From Loktanella sp. (GTDB lineage Bacteria; Pseudomonadota; Alphaproteobacteria; Rhodobacterales; Rhodobacteraceae), in the NCBI GenBank assembly GCA_024686085.1, contig JAIBDT010000010.1, positions 1 through 58,435 of the forward strand: a stretch of DNA of 58,435 bases. The letters run 5' to 3'. The notes below the pieces were generated by a model. The model was not told the origin of the DNA. It did no database searches and saw nothing but the letters and a program-made list of their open reading frames with translations. A program made the translations under genes and the position numbers. Positions 16,973 through 25,213 of the stretch are shown piece by piece (within the stretch, counting starts at the first letter, position 1; every line of letters starts with the position of its first letter).

Positions 16973-17310
16973 TGTTGAATGTCATTGAGAACTGACCCGG
17001 TATTGTCACCGAGATTTGACCCGCTCTTAGTTATGTATCGGCGGCTATGCTTTGGTCTGTCCGTCGTCAGGGTTTTTGGAACCAATGGCGGTCTAAACTA
17101 AGCGAGAGTTTGGCTCATCTGGTTGGTTGCATTATGCGGCGCGTTGTCTGTGATGCAAGCGTCGCGCTTCGAGCGTCTTTCGTTTGATCCTTTCCCTTTG
17201 TTGCAGGATGGCTTTGTCTCGCCCGAAGTAGACGTCTGCGGGTGTGATGTTGTTCAGGTTTTCGTCGGCATAGGCAACTGAAGTGGTGCGAACAACTTGG
17301 ACAGGTTAGC
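16973..17310 (-). mobile_element. IS3-family-like insertion sequence remnant
   Basis: The reverse strand at 17278-17132 encodes the last 48 residues of an IS3-type DDE transposase (NLNNITPADVYFGRDKAILQ, then RIKRKTLEARRLHHRQRAA and stop). The 150 bases beyond the stop, ending near 16973 with GAACTGACCCGG-type sequence, look like the IS terminus. The rest of the transposase is missing and upstream sequence changes near 17280-17310. The remnant separates the truncated kinase from the truncated DUF4956-like gene. Confidence 0.65.
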
Positions 17311-17399
17311 GGCTCAGTTAGGATGTAATCTGGTCAGTTTCATGCTGCTTGGTCCGTTCGTATCGTGTCCATGCGTGCGCCGTCGGATTGCGCTGTTAA

Positions 17400-17499
17400 T
17401 TCGGTACATACCGAACATGAGCAAAACCATGGCTATGGTGTTGATCGCAAAACGTGCGGCAAGTTCCCAAAGAGGGTCGGCCCAATTGATAAGAGACAT
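17400..17499 (-). pseudogene. DUF4956-like membrane protein, N-terminal stub
   Basis: From ATG 17499, with AAAGGA about 8 bases upstream, the frame reads MSLINWADPLWELAARFAIN followed by TIAMVLLMFGMYR, one membrane segment resembling the start of DUF4956 proteins. After about residue 33 the sequence becomes basic junk running into the IS remnant. The remaining 150-200 residues are lost. The family call rests on a short segment. Confidence 0.4.
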
Positions 17500-17880
17500 T
17501 GAAAATTCCTTTGCTGAGGGTATTGGCTGAAAACGGACAGCGGCTAAGATGTCCCATGTCTTTGCCATGGCCCATTCGCGAAGGATGCCGACCTGCGTCT
17601 GGCTACCTTTCGGACCTAGGGCCGAGCCGTTTTTCCGGCAGGCTTGCTATTATCAAGTGACCCATTGGAAAACTAAGTGCTGTGGGAACCCACGGCAGCA
17701 TCTGACGCCGGTATTGGTGGCGCCGAAAATCACAAGCCTCGACGCCCAATAGGTCGTGGCGATTTTGAGAATGGGACGTTGTTTTCTCTGGGCCCAGCGA
17801 TCAGTGCAGCCAATCGCTGTAGAGCAAATTTGATGCCGGTTGCAGGGGGGGGCGAGATCGACAGCGGTTGTGATCTGCGC
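17500..17880. other. Gene-free stretch between the DUF4956-like stub and yaeQ
   Basis: About 380 bases without an assignable gene. Short overlapping frames on both strands lack ribosome sites and match nothing I know. It contains a short GC-rich inverted repeat (GCTGTGGG AA CCCACGGC, around 17675-17695) and a run of eight G residues near 17846. It is probably remnant DNA from the decayed zone plus the 3' flank of yaeQ. Confidence 0.35.
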
Positions 17881-18429
17881 TTATTGTTTTGCGCCTTTCC
17901 AGATGGCGGGGTTGACGTAAACGATGGCGTCATCGACGCTGACCATCACTTCGCCGTCTTGGATGTTCACCTGTAATTTCATCGACCGGTTTGCCAGCTT
18001 GGCAAGGTCGCCGGTTTCGTTTTCGGCGAGGTTGATGACTTGCAGGTTGTCAAAACGTGTCGTGCTATTTTTGATTTTGTCCCACCACATTTGGGCGGTG
18101 TTGCCGCCGTAGCAGTAAACGATCACGTCGCGCGCTTTGCCGCTGGATTGCCGCACAACTTTTTCGCTGGGCAATCCCAAAGCGACCCAGAGTTCGAGTT
18201 CGCCGCTGAGGCTTTTTTGCCAAATGTCAGGTTCGTCATCGTTTGACAGCCCCTTGGTCAGTTCCAAATGTTCGTGTGCGTTCAATGCAAAAGCGAGTAG
18301 TCGCACCATCATCCGCTCATCTGTCTCGGAGGGATGTTTGGCAACGGTTAGTTTATGCGTCTCGTAATAATGCCGGTCCATGTCGGACACCGAGAGTTCA
18401 ACTTTATAGATCGTGGATTTTTGCGCCAT
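17881..18429 (-). CDS. yaeQ: YaeQ family protein
   Basis: A 182-residue protein matching YaeQ (E. coli 181 residues), a PD-(D/E)XK-like fold protein of unsettled function. Family features are MAQKSTIYKVELSVSDMDRH at the start, ERMMVRLLAFALNAHEHLEL, and DVIVYCYGGNTAQMWW in the second half. I use ATG 18429, with GGGAC just upstream. The open frame extends to 18540, but the extra 37 residues are not family-like. Confidence 0.9.
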   Translation of the reverse strand: MAQKSTIYKVELSVSDMDRHYYETHKLTVAKHPSETDERMMVRLLAFALNAHEHLELTKGLSNDDEPDIWQKSLSGELELWVALGLPSEKVVRQSSGKARDVIVYCYGGNTAQMWWDKIKNSTTRFDNLQVINLAENETGDLAKLANRSMKLQVNIQDGEVMVSVDDAIVYVNPAIWKGAKQ

Positions 18430-18615
18430 GTTTTGTCCCAGCATTGCGGAGTTAGGGATGCCTAATGCGTCTGCTGGTGATGTGAAAGCAGATAAAATTC
18501 GTCCCATTTTGGGGTTTGGACCAGTCAACTGTATTGTCACATAAAGTTGCGCCCAAATGGCTTGGGCGATTGGGTTTCACCTGCTATGCCGTGGCGGTGG
18601 GATAGGAGACGGAAA

Positions 18616-19515
18616 TTGCGCAAAGGTTTGGTTTGGTCAGGTGCTATGTTGGCCGCGGTATTGGCTGCGGTTTCATGCACGACGATGACTGCGCCGTCCG
18701 CCGTGACCCCGCGTAGCGATGCGTTGCGTGTTGCTACATACAATGTGCATTACATTATTCTGGCCAAAGAAACCGGCCCGTGGTCGATTGCTGACTGGCA
18801 CGACCGCAAGGGCTCGATGGATCAGGCGTTTAAAGCGATTGATGCGGATGTTATGGGCTTTCAGGAGATGGAAAGCTTTGGTGGTCGCTCTGGGTCGCAA
18901 GAAAATCTGACGCTTGATTGGCTATTGGCCAAAAACCCTGATTATGCGGCTGCAGCGGTGGGTGATCCTGATGCGTTCCCCTCGACCCAGCCGATTTTGT
19001 ATCGCCAATCCCGTTTGGAACTGGTGGGTCAGGATTGGTTCTTTTTCTCGGACACCCCCGATGTGATTTATGCGCGCACCTTTAACGGCTCGTATCCTGC
19101 CTTTGCCAGCCTTGCGACATTCATTGATAAGCCAACCGGTGAAACGCTGCATTTTGTGAATGTGCATTTCGAGTTCAAGAGCCGCTCAAACCGTGTTCAA
19201 TCCGCTGAACTGGTTGTGAACCGCGTTCAGCCGTTACTGGATGCCGGAGAGAAAGTTATCTTAATCGGCGATATCAATGCCCGTCATGGTGCGCGGACCC
19301 AAGATATTCTGGCGGAGGCTGGATGGGATTTTCTGCCTGTAAAAGGTGCGACCTATCATCTGAACCGGGGCGTGCATCTGTTTGGTGCGATTGATCATAT
19401 CGCTCTGTCGGGCGGCTTGCGTGCCGATGGTCCGCCGCAAGTTTTTCGTCAAAAGTTCGACGACAGGTGGCCGTCTGACCATTACCCTGTCGTCGCAGAT
19501 ATTGTGATTGATTAA
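18616..19515 (+). CDS. Endonuclease/exonuclease/phosphatase family lipoprotein
   Basis: A 299-residue EEP-superfamily metal-dependent hydrolase. Motifs are RVATYNVHYI (Asn ligand), DADVMGFQEMES (Glu metal ligand), HFVNVHFEFKSRS, ILIGDINARHG (Asp-x-Asn) and WPSDHYPVVADI (catalytic Asp-His). I choose the TTG at 18616 because AGGAG lies 7-8 bases upstream and the resulting N-terminus is a lipoprotein signal ending LAAVSC with Cys21 as the lipidation site. The nuclease would then be envelope-anchored. Substrate (DNA, phospholipid head group or other phosphodiester) is unknown. The stop TAA overlaps the stop of the convergent dipeptidase. Confidence 0.82.
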   Translation: MRKGLVWSGAMLAAVLAAVSCTTMTAPSAVTPRSDALRVATYNVHYIILAKETGPWSIADWHDRKGSMDQAFKAIDADVMGFQEMESFGGRSGSQENLTLDWLLAKNPDYAAAAVGDPDAFPSTQPILYRQSRLELVGQDWFFFSDTPDVIYARTFNGSYPAFASLATFIDKPTGETLHFVNVHFEFKSRSNRVQSAELVVNRVQPLLDAGEKVILIGDINARHGARTQDILAEAGWDFLPVKGATYHLNRGVHLFGAIDHIALSGGLRADGPPQVFRQKFDDRWPSDHYPVVADIVID

Positions 19516-20483
19516 GCGGGCCCGAAGTTGTCGGCATAGAACCGATACCAGTTCCCGCCCATAATTCCAGCCACATCGTCTGCGTTCAGACCTGCCGCCA
19601 AAAGCCCGCTTTCAATATTTCCGAAGTCACGGTTGTCGTTGAACCAGCTTGGCATCGGGGGAAAGCCTGCGTCAGAGGCAGAGCCTTCGCCGTAGTCGAT
19701 CCGCTTAGTCCAGCGTCCGACGCGCATCCATTCGACGATACTATCGGGCTGGTCTTGGCATAGGTCGGTGCCGATGCCCAAATGCTGCGCCCCGTAGGTG
19801 TCTGCGGCCTGTGCAATCATGTCGCAAAAGCTTTGCAATGTGCAGTCGGATTTTCCTGCAAGATGATGCGGATAGACGGAAAAACCGAGCATCCCGCCGC
19901 GTGATGTGACCGCTTTGATCACCTCTGGCTTTTTGTTGCGCAGGGCCGCGTGCCATTCGTACGGGTTGGCGTGGGTGATCGCGATGGGGCGGTTGGAAAG
20001 CTCTGCCGCCTCGATGGTGGACCGGTCGGCCGAGTGGCTCATATCGATGACCATGCCGACGCGGTTCATCTCGGCGATGACTTCGCGGCCCATGCGGGTG
20101 ATGCCAGGGTCTTCGGCCTCGTAGCAGCCTGTCGCAAGTAGGGACTGGTTGTTGTAGCTAAGTTGCATGAAGCGCGCGCCAAGCCGGTGCAGCACTTCGA
20201 CCAATCCGATGTCGTCTTCGATGGGCGAGGGGTTTTGGAACCCGAAGATGATTGCTGTGCGCCCTGCGGCCTTGGCCGCGTCAATGTCGGCGGCGGTGAA
20301 TGCTTGGCAGATCAGATCGGGGTATTGTTCGAACCAGCGGTTCCATGCCTCGATGTTGAGGACAGTTTCACGGAAATTTTCGTGGTAAGCGATGGTGACG
20401 TGAACGGCGTCCACGCCTCCATCACGCATTTGCCGAAAAATCTTTTCCGACCAGTTTGCGTATTGCAGATTGTCGATCCGCAT
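19512..20483 (-). CDS. M19-family membrane dipeptidase-like protein
   Basis: A 323-residue TIM-barrel protein of peptidase family M19. It has MVIDMSHSADRSTIEAAELS and IAITHANPYEW, which supply the two central His ligands, and a C-terminal GLNADDVAGIMGGNWYRF typical of the family. The usual N-terminal HxD metal motif is not visible; the protein starts MRIDNLQYANWSEKIFRQM. It may therefore be a non-canonical M19 enzyme acting on something other than dipeptides. The start ATG shares its A with the TAA stop of the upstream aldehyde dehydrogenase (TAATG), so the pair is coupled. It has no signal peptide. Confidence 0.85.
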   Translation of the reverse strand: MRIDNLQYANWSEKIFRQMRDGGVDAVHVTIAYHENFRETVLNIEAWNRWFEQYPDLICQAFTAADIDAAKAAGRTAIIFGFQNPSPIEDDIGLVEVLHRLGARFMQLSYNNQSLLATGCYEAEDPGITRMGREVIAEMNRVGMVIDMSHSADRSTIEAAELSNRPIAITHANPYEWHAALRNKKPEVIKAVTSRGGMLGFSVYPHHLAGKSDCTLQSFCDMIAQAADTYGAQHLGIGTDLCQDQPDSIVEWMRVGRWTKRIDYGEGSASDAGFPPMPSWFNDNRDFGNIESGLLAAGLNADDVAGIMGGNWYRFYADNFGPA

Positions 20484-21934
20484 TAGACAGGCATACCGCT
20501 AGAGATATAGGCGGTTTTCACGACAGTGTAGAATTCTGCCGCTGCCTTACCTTGTTCGCGAGGCCCGTAGGAACTGTCGCCGCGGCCGCCGAATGGCACG
20601 TGGTAGTCGGTGCCCGCGGTCGGCAGGTTAACCATGACGCAGCCTGTGCGCGCGTTGCGACGGAAGTGGTTGGCGCGCGCAAGTGACGTCGTCACGATGC
20701 CTGATGTCAGACCAAAGTTGGTATCGTTGACGGTGTGTAGTGCTTCTTCATAGCTGTCCACTTTGATTACGGAGGCCAATGGCGCGAACATTTCTTCACG
20801 GTTGATCTGCATATCGTTTGTGGACCCGACAAAGATACCCGGCTGCATGTAATAGCCGTCATGTGGCATCTCGAGGCGATTGCCGCCCATAATCAGCTCT
20901 GCGCCCTCTGATTGCCCAAGGGCTGCGTAGCGCAGGTTTTCATTGAGTTGCTGCTCGGACACGACGGGGCCGATTGTGGTGCCGTCTTCCAGCGCATGGC
21001 CGACTTTCAAGGCTTTGGTAGCCGTGACCAGTTTTTCGACGAATGCGTCATGCACGGATGCATGCACGATTAGGCGTGAGGAGGCGGTGCATTTCTGTCC
21101 AGAGCCACCAAAAGCCCCACCAGCCGCAAGAGCAGCTGCGAGATCAAGGTCAGCGTCGTCCATGACTGCGAGTGCGTTTTTAGAGCCCATTTCCATCTGC
21201 ACCTTGGTCAGGTTTTCAATGGCTGCGCGCGCAATGCCTTTGCCCACAGGCACGGAGCCTGTGAAGGAAATTGCGTTCACTTTCGGGCTTTCGACCAAGC
21301 GCTGTCCAATTTCAGACCCGGCACCCATCACAAGGCTAACGAGGCCCTTGGGGATGTCCTGCTTGGCGATGATTTCTACCAAGGCGACGGCGCTGGCGGG
21401 TGTTGCGTTCGCGGGCTTCCAGATCACGGCGTTGCCGTAACATAGGGCAGGGGCGATTTTCCAGCTAGCGGTGGCAGTTGGGAAGTTCCAAGGACTGATG
21501 ATCGCCACAACGCCCACTGCTTCGCGGCGCACGTCGATTTCGATGTCAGGGCGCACGGAATCGGCGTTTTCGCCCATCTGGCGCAGGGTTTCAGCGGCGT
21601 AGTAGGTGAAGAACTGACCTGCGCGGTAAACCTCGCCTTTGCCTTCGGCCTTTGGCTTGCCTTCTTCGCGTGCAAGCAGGGTGCCGAGTTCTTCAGCGCG
21701 GGACATCATCTCGGTGCCGATGGCCATCAGGACGTTATACTTGCGCTCGATCCCGTAGGCTTCCCATTCGCGTTGGGCTATGCGGGCTTGATCAAGGGCT
21801 GCTTCGAGTTGGTCGCTGCTGGCTTGGGCAAAGTTGCCGATCAGGTCAGTCAGGTCGGACGGATTGCGGTTTTCAATCGTGCTGGCGCCTGCCAGCCATT
21901 CGCCCGCGATATAGTTCTTAAACAGATCAGTCAT
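20483..21934 (-). CDS. NAD(P)+-dependent aldehyde dehydrogenase
   Basis: A 483-residue aldehyde dehydrogenase. Visible are the nucleotide-binding segment ISPWNFPTATASWKIAPALC, AISFTGSVPVGKGIA, the catalytic Glu in LTKVQMEMGSKNAL, and the catalytic Cys in GGSGQKCTASSRL. The closest class by feel is alpha-ketoglutarate-semialdehyde (2,5-dioxovalerate) dehydrogenase, as in hydroxyproline or sugar-acid catabolism, but this is not certain. The start ATG 21934 was chosen over an upstream frame because the family N-terminus MTDLFKNYIAGEW begins there. It is divergent from a LysR gene with a 99-bp shared promoter and coupled to the dipeptidase gene. Confidence 0.9.
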   Translation of the reverse strand: MTDLFKNYIAGEWLAGASTIENRNPSDLTDLIGNFAQASSDQLEAALDQARIAQREWEAYGIERKYNVLMAIGTEMMSRAEELGTLLAREEGKPKAEGKGEVYRAGQFFTYYAAETLRQMGENADSVRPDIEIDVRREAVGVVAIISPWNFPTATASWKIAPALCYGNAVIWKPANATPASAVALVEIIAKQDIPKGLVSLVMGAGSEIGQRLVESPKVNAISFTGSVPVGKGIARAAIENLTKVQMEMGSKNALAVMDDADLDLAAALAAGGAFGGSGQKCTASSRLIVHASVHDAFVEKLVTATKALKVGHALEDGTTIGPVVSEQQLNENLRYAALGQSEGAELIMGGNRLEMPHDGYYMQPGIFVGSTNDMQINREEMFAPLASVIKVDSYEEALHTVNDTNFGLTSGIVTTSLARANHFRRNARTGCVMVNLPTAGTDYHVPFGGRGDSSYGPREQGKAAAEFYTVVKTAYISSGMPV

Positions 21935-21992
21935 TTTGTGGCCCTTTGCGCATGTATTTGCACCGTTATGGACATAAGGGCGGGTTTCAGTC

Positions 21993-22013
21993 AAACTTAA
22001 ACAGTTGAAGTTT
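21993..22013. promoter_or_regulatory. Candidate LysR-type operator (T-N11-A inverted repeat)
   Basis: A perfect inverted repeat AAACTT-N9-AAGTTT that includes the T-N11-A spacing typical of LysR regulators. It lies 20 bases before the LysR start and about 60 bases from the divergent aldehyde dehydrogenase start. Confidence 0.6.
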
Positions 22014-22033
22014 ATTTCAAGGTTTCTGAAGTT

Positions 22034-22903
22034 ATGATCAAGTCTGAAATGCTGCGCAGTTTTGCCGCTGTCGCGGAGGCTGGAAACCTTGCTGATGCGG
22101 CTGAAAAATTGGGGCGCTCTCCCTCGGCTGTGTCGATGACGATCAAGCAGTTGCAAGATCAGTTGGCCGAGCCTTTATTTGCCAGTGACCGTAAAAACCA
22201 GCTGACCGCCTTTGGGGTGTTTGTGCTGGAACAGGCGCAGGCCGAGATCGCCCAGCACGATCAGACCCGCCGCGCGATAAGCGGGTTTGCCCGCCATGGC
22301 AGTATGATGATCCGTATCGCCGCCGTGCCGTCGGTGGCGGGGGGGATATTGCCGCGTGCGATCAATGCCTTTCTCAAAGATCGCCCCAAGCTGCGCATTG
22401 AAATACGCGATATGGAGTCTGCGGCAATCGTGAAGGGTGTCCATGACGGGCAGTTTGATATTGGCATTGCCACGGCCCCTGACAGTGTGTTGCGCGACGG
22501 GCGCCAGCCGCTTTGCACCGATCCGTTTGGGATTATCTGTGCGGCGGACCACGTTTTGGCGCGTTTGACTGGCCCTGTTGATTGGGATGTCTTGCAAGGT
22601 CATGACATTTTGATGAACCCGCTGGCAGTCACATTGCGAGCGCCCAAGCTGCGGGCCGTGACCCAAGATGCGCGTGTGACAGCCCACAATACGTTGTCCC
22701 TATTGTCGTTAGTGCAAGAGGGCACGGGCGTGACTGTGTTGCCCAAGCTCGTCACCCAGATGGCGTGGCGCCCTGTGCATTTTTTGCCAGTTACCGACCC
22801 AGAGGCAATGCGGAAAATTGATATATTGCAGTCGCCTAGCGGGCATCGTTCAGACGTCTTGGAAGATCTTTGTGCCGAAATTCATGCCGCTGTGGCAGCG
22901 TAA
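22034..22903 (+). CDS. LysR family transcriptional regulator
   Basis: A 289-residue LysR regulator. The N-terminal winged helix-turn-helix is clear (MLRSFAAVAEAGNLADAAEK, then LGRSPSAVSMTIKQLQDQL), followed by the linker helix and a periplasmic-binding-protein-like effector domain. It is transcribed away from the aldehyde dehydrogenase/dipeptidase operon and very probably controls it through the repeat at 21993-22013. The effector is unknown. Confidence 0.92.
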   Translation: MIKSEMLRSFAAVAEAGNLADAAEKLGRSPSAVSMTIKQLQDQLAEPLFASDRKNQLTAFGVFVLEQAQAEIAQHDQTRRAISGFARHGSMMIRIAAVPSVAGGILPRAINAFLKDRPKLRIEIRDMESAAIVKGVHDGQFDIGIATAPDSVLRDGRQPLCTDPFGIICAADHVLARLTGPVDWDVLQGHDILMNPLAVTLRAPKLRAVTQDARVTAHNTLSLLSLVQEGTGVTVLPKLVTQMAWRPVHFLPVTDPEAMRKIDILQSPSGHRSDVLEDLCAEIHAAVAA

Positions 22904-22972
22904 CGCGGCGCTTCCCATCACTTTCTAAATCGTTATAGTAAATTCAAGAATCGTAGTTTGGGGGGCGTTTTT

Positions 22973-24025
22973 ATGAAGACGATTAAAGGGCCAGCGCTGT
23001 TTCTGGCGCAATTTGCGGGCGATGATGCGCCGTTCAATACGTGGGACGGGATCACACGCTGGGCGGCTGATTGTGGATATAAAGGTGTGCAGGTTCCGAG
23101 TTGGGACGCGCGGTTTATTGATTTGGAAAAGGCCGCAGCCTCAACGGATTACTGCGACGAGATCGTGGGCTTGGCTGCGGAAAATGGCGTAGCGGTCACC
23201 GAACTGTCCACCCATTTGCAAGGGCAGTTGGTCGCCGTGAACCCTGCGTATGATGTCGCCTTTGATGCTTTTGCCGCGCCTCATGTGCAGGGCAATCCAG
23301 CCGCGCGGCAGGCGTGGGCGGTCGAGCAGGTTAAGCTGGCGTTGACGGCCTCGCGCAATATGGGCCTGACCGCCCAAGCGACGTTTTCGGGTGCTTTGGC
23401 ATGGCCTTACGTTTATCCGTGGCCGCAGCGCCCAGCGGGGTTGGTCGACCAAGCGTTTGACGAATTGGCAAGCCGCTGGCGGCCGATTTTGGACCATGCC
23501 GAGGATTGCGGTGTTGATCTGTGCTATGAAATCCATCCCGGTGAAGACCTACACGATGGCGTTACGTTTGAGATGTTTTTGGAGCGTTTAGGCGGGCATA
23601 ATCGTTGTAATATGCTGTATGATCCAAGCCATTACCTGCTACAAAGCCTTGATTATCTTGATAATATCGACATCTACAAAGATCGCATCAAGATGTTTCA
23701 TGTCAAAGACGCGGAGTTTAATCCGACGGGTCGACAGGGCGTTTATGGTGGGTATCAGGCTTGGGTCGACCGCGCGGGACGGTTCCGTAGTTTAGGGCAT
23801 GGGCAGGTAGATTTTAGTGCGATTTTTGCCAAAATGGCGGCCAATGACTTTGACGGCTGGGCCGTGGTCGAATGGGAGTGCTGTTTGAAGCACCCAGAGG
23901 ATGGTGCGCGTGAAGGTGCGCAGTTCGTTAAGGACCACATCATCCGCGTGACGGATCGTGCCTTTGACGACTTTGCGGGCGGCGACGTTGATGTGGCCAC
24001 AAATAACGCGATGCTTGGCATCTGA
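22973..24025 (+). CDS. Sugar phosphate isomerase/epimerase family protein
   Basis: A 350-residue xylose-isomerase-like TIM barrel protein. The start is ATG 22973 with a GGGGGG run about 7 bases upstream; the open frame's earlier codon at 22958 has none. Metal-site segments are DLCYEIHPGEDLHDG, MLYDPSHYLLQ, MFHVKDAEFNPTG and WAVVEWECCLKHPEDG, all with typical His/Glu/Asp ligands. It precedes a Gfo/Idh/MocA oxidoreductase by 54 bases, a common pair in catabolism of unusual sugars, inositols or 3-keto-glycosides. Exact substrate unknown. Confidence 0.88.
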   Translation: MKTIKGPALFLAQFAGDDAPFNTWDGITRWAADCGYKGVQVPSWDARFIDLEKAAASTDYCDEIVGLAAENGVAVTELSTHLQGQLVAVNPAYDVAFDAFAAPHVQGNPAARQAWAVEQVKLALTASRNMGLTAQATFSGALAWPYVYPWPQRPAGLVDQAFDELASRWRPILDHAEDCGVDLCYEIHPGEDLHDGVTFEMFLERLGGHNRCNMLYDPSHYLLQSLDYLDNIDIYKDRIKMFHVKDAEFNPTGRQGVYGGYQAWVDRAGRFRSLGHGQVDFSAIFAKMAANDFDGWAVVEWECCLKHPEDGAREGAQFVKDHIIRVTDRAFDDFAGGDVDVATNNAMLGI

Positions 24026-24079
24026 CCGGCCCTGCGGGGGGCGCATTTTTAATACGACAAAAAGTTGGGGGACTAAGGC

Positions 24080-25213
24080 ATGGAACGGATACGTTTGGGC
24101 ATGGTTGGGGGTGGCAATGACGCGTTTATCGGCGGGGTTCACCGTTTTGCCAGCCGCTTGGATGGCCAGTATGAACTGGTTGCGGGTGCCTTGTCGTCGA
24201 CCCCTGAAAAAGCGCGGGCGTCGGGGGCAGCTTTGGGTCTTGATCCGGCGCGCACCTATGATGACTTCAAGGCGATGGCGATCCGTGAAGCCCGCTTGAA
24301 AGACGGGATTGAGGCGGTGGCAATTGTCACCCCGAACCATGTCCATGCTGCGGCCGCGCGCGAGTTTCTCAAACGCGGCATTCATGTGATTTGTGACAAA
24401 CCTTTGACCGCAACGCTGTCTGATGCGCGTAAGCTGGTGAAGGCTGCGGGTGAGAGTGATGCGCTATTTTTCCTGACCCACGTTTATACGGGCTATCCAA
24501 TGATCCGTCAAGCCTGCGAGATGGTTGCGGCGGGTGAATTGGGCAATCTGCGTGTGGTGAATGTCGAATATGCCCAAGATTGGTTGACTAAGGCTGATGA
24601 CAGCAAACAGGCTGCGTGGCGCACCGATCCTGCGCAGTCTGGGGCAGGCGGGTCGACGGGCGACATTGGAACCCATGCGTTTAACCTAGCGGGCTTTGTC
24701 AGCGGTTTGACGTTGAACAGCCTGTCTGCGGATTTGCAGTCTTTTGTTGCCGGTCGTACCTTGGATGATAATGCGCATGTCATGCTGCGTTATGAGGGCG
24801 GGGCGCGGGGCATGTTGTGGTGTAGCCAAGTGGCCCCTGGGAATGAGAACGCGCTGCGCTTGCGCATTTATGGCGACAAAGGCGGGATTGAGTGGGCGCA
24901 GGAAAACCCCAACCAATTGTGGTTCACGCCCTTTGGCGAGCCTAAGCGACTGCTGACCCGTGGCGGGGCTGGCACGGGTGCGGCTGCTGCACGGGTGACG
25001 CGCATTCCTGCGGGTCATCCTGAGGGGTATTTAGAGGGCTTTGCGACTATTTATAGCGAGGCCGCGATTGCAATTCGTGCCCATCAGGCGGGCGAGATTT
25101 GTCCTGCTGATGTGCACGTCCCAGACATCAATGACGGGCTACGAGGCGTGCAATTTGTGGATGCTTGCGTGCGGTCATCCAAGCGCGACGCAGCTTGGGT
25201 GACGCTGGCTTAG
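24080..25213 (+). CDS. Gfo/Idh/MocA family oxidoreductase
   Basis: A 377-residue NAD(P)-dependent sugar or polyol dehydrogenase. The N-terminal Rossmann motif is LGMVGGGNDAFIGGVHR, then the family signature VICDKPLTATLSDARKLV, and the catalytic-type GGSTGDIGTHAFNLAGF where Asp and His act in catalysis. It probably works in sequence with the isomerase just upstream. The stop overlaps the stop of the convergent TPR gene by a few bases. Confidence 0.9.
   Translation: MERIRLGMVGGGNDAFIGGVHRFASRLDGQYELVAGALSSTPEKARASGAALGLDPARTYDDFKAMAIREARLKDGIEAVAIVTPNHVHAAAAREFLKRGIHVICDKPLTATLSDARKLVKAAGESDALFFLTHVYTGYPMIRQACEMVAAGELGNLRVVNVEYAQDWLTKADDSKQAAWRTDPAQSGAGGSTGDIGTHAFNLAGFVSGLTLNSLSADLQSFVAGRTLDDNAHVMLRYEGGARGMLWCSQVAPGNENALRLRIYGDKGGIEWAQENPNQLWFTPFGEPKRLLTRGGAGTGAAAARVTRIPAGHPEGYLEGFATIYSEAAIAIRAHQAGEICPADVHVPDINDGLRGVQFVDACVRSSKRDAAWVTLA

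Noticed and set aside
23792-24385. 197-codon minus-strand frame across the isomerase/oxidoreductase spacer
   Set aside because: It overlaps two well-supported genes and shows no domain.
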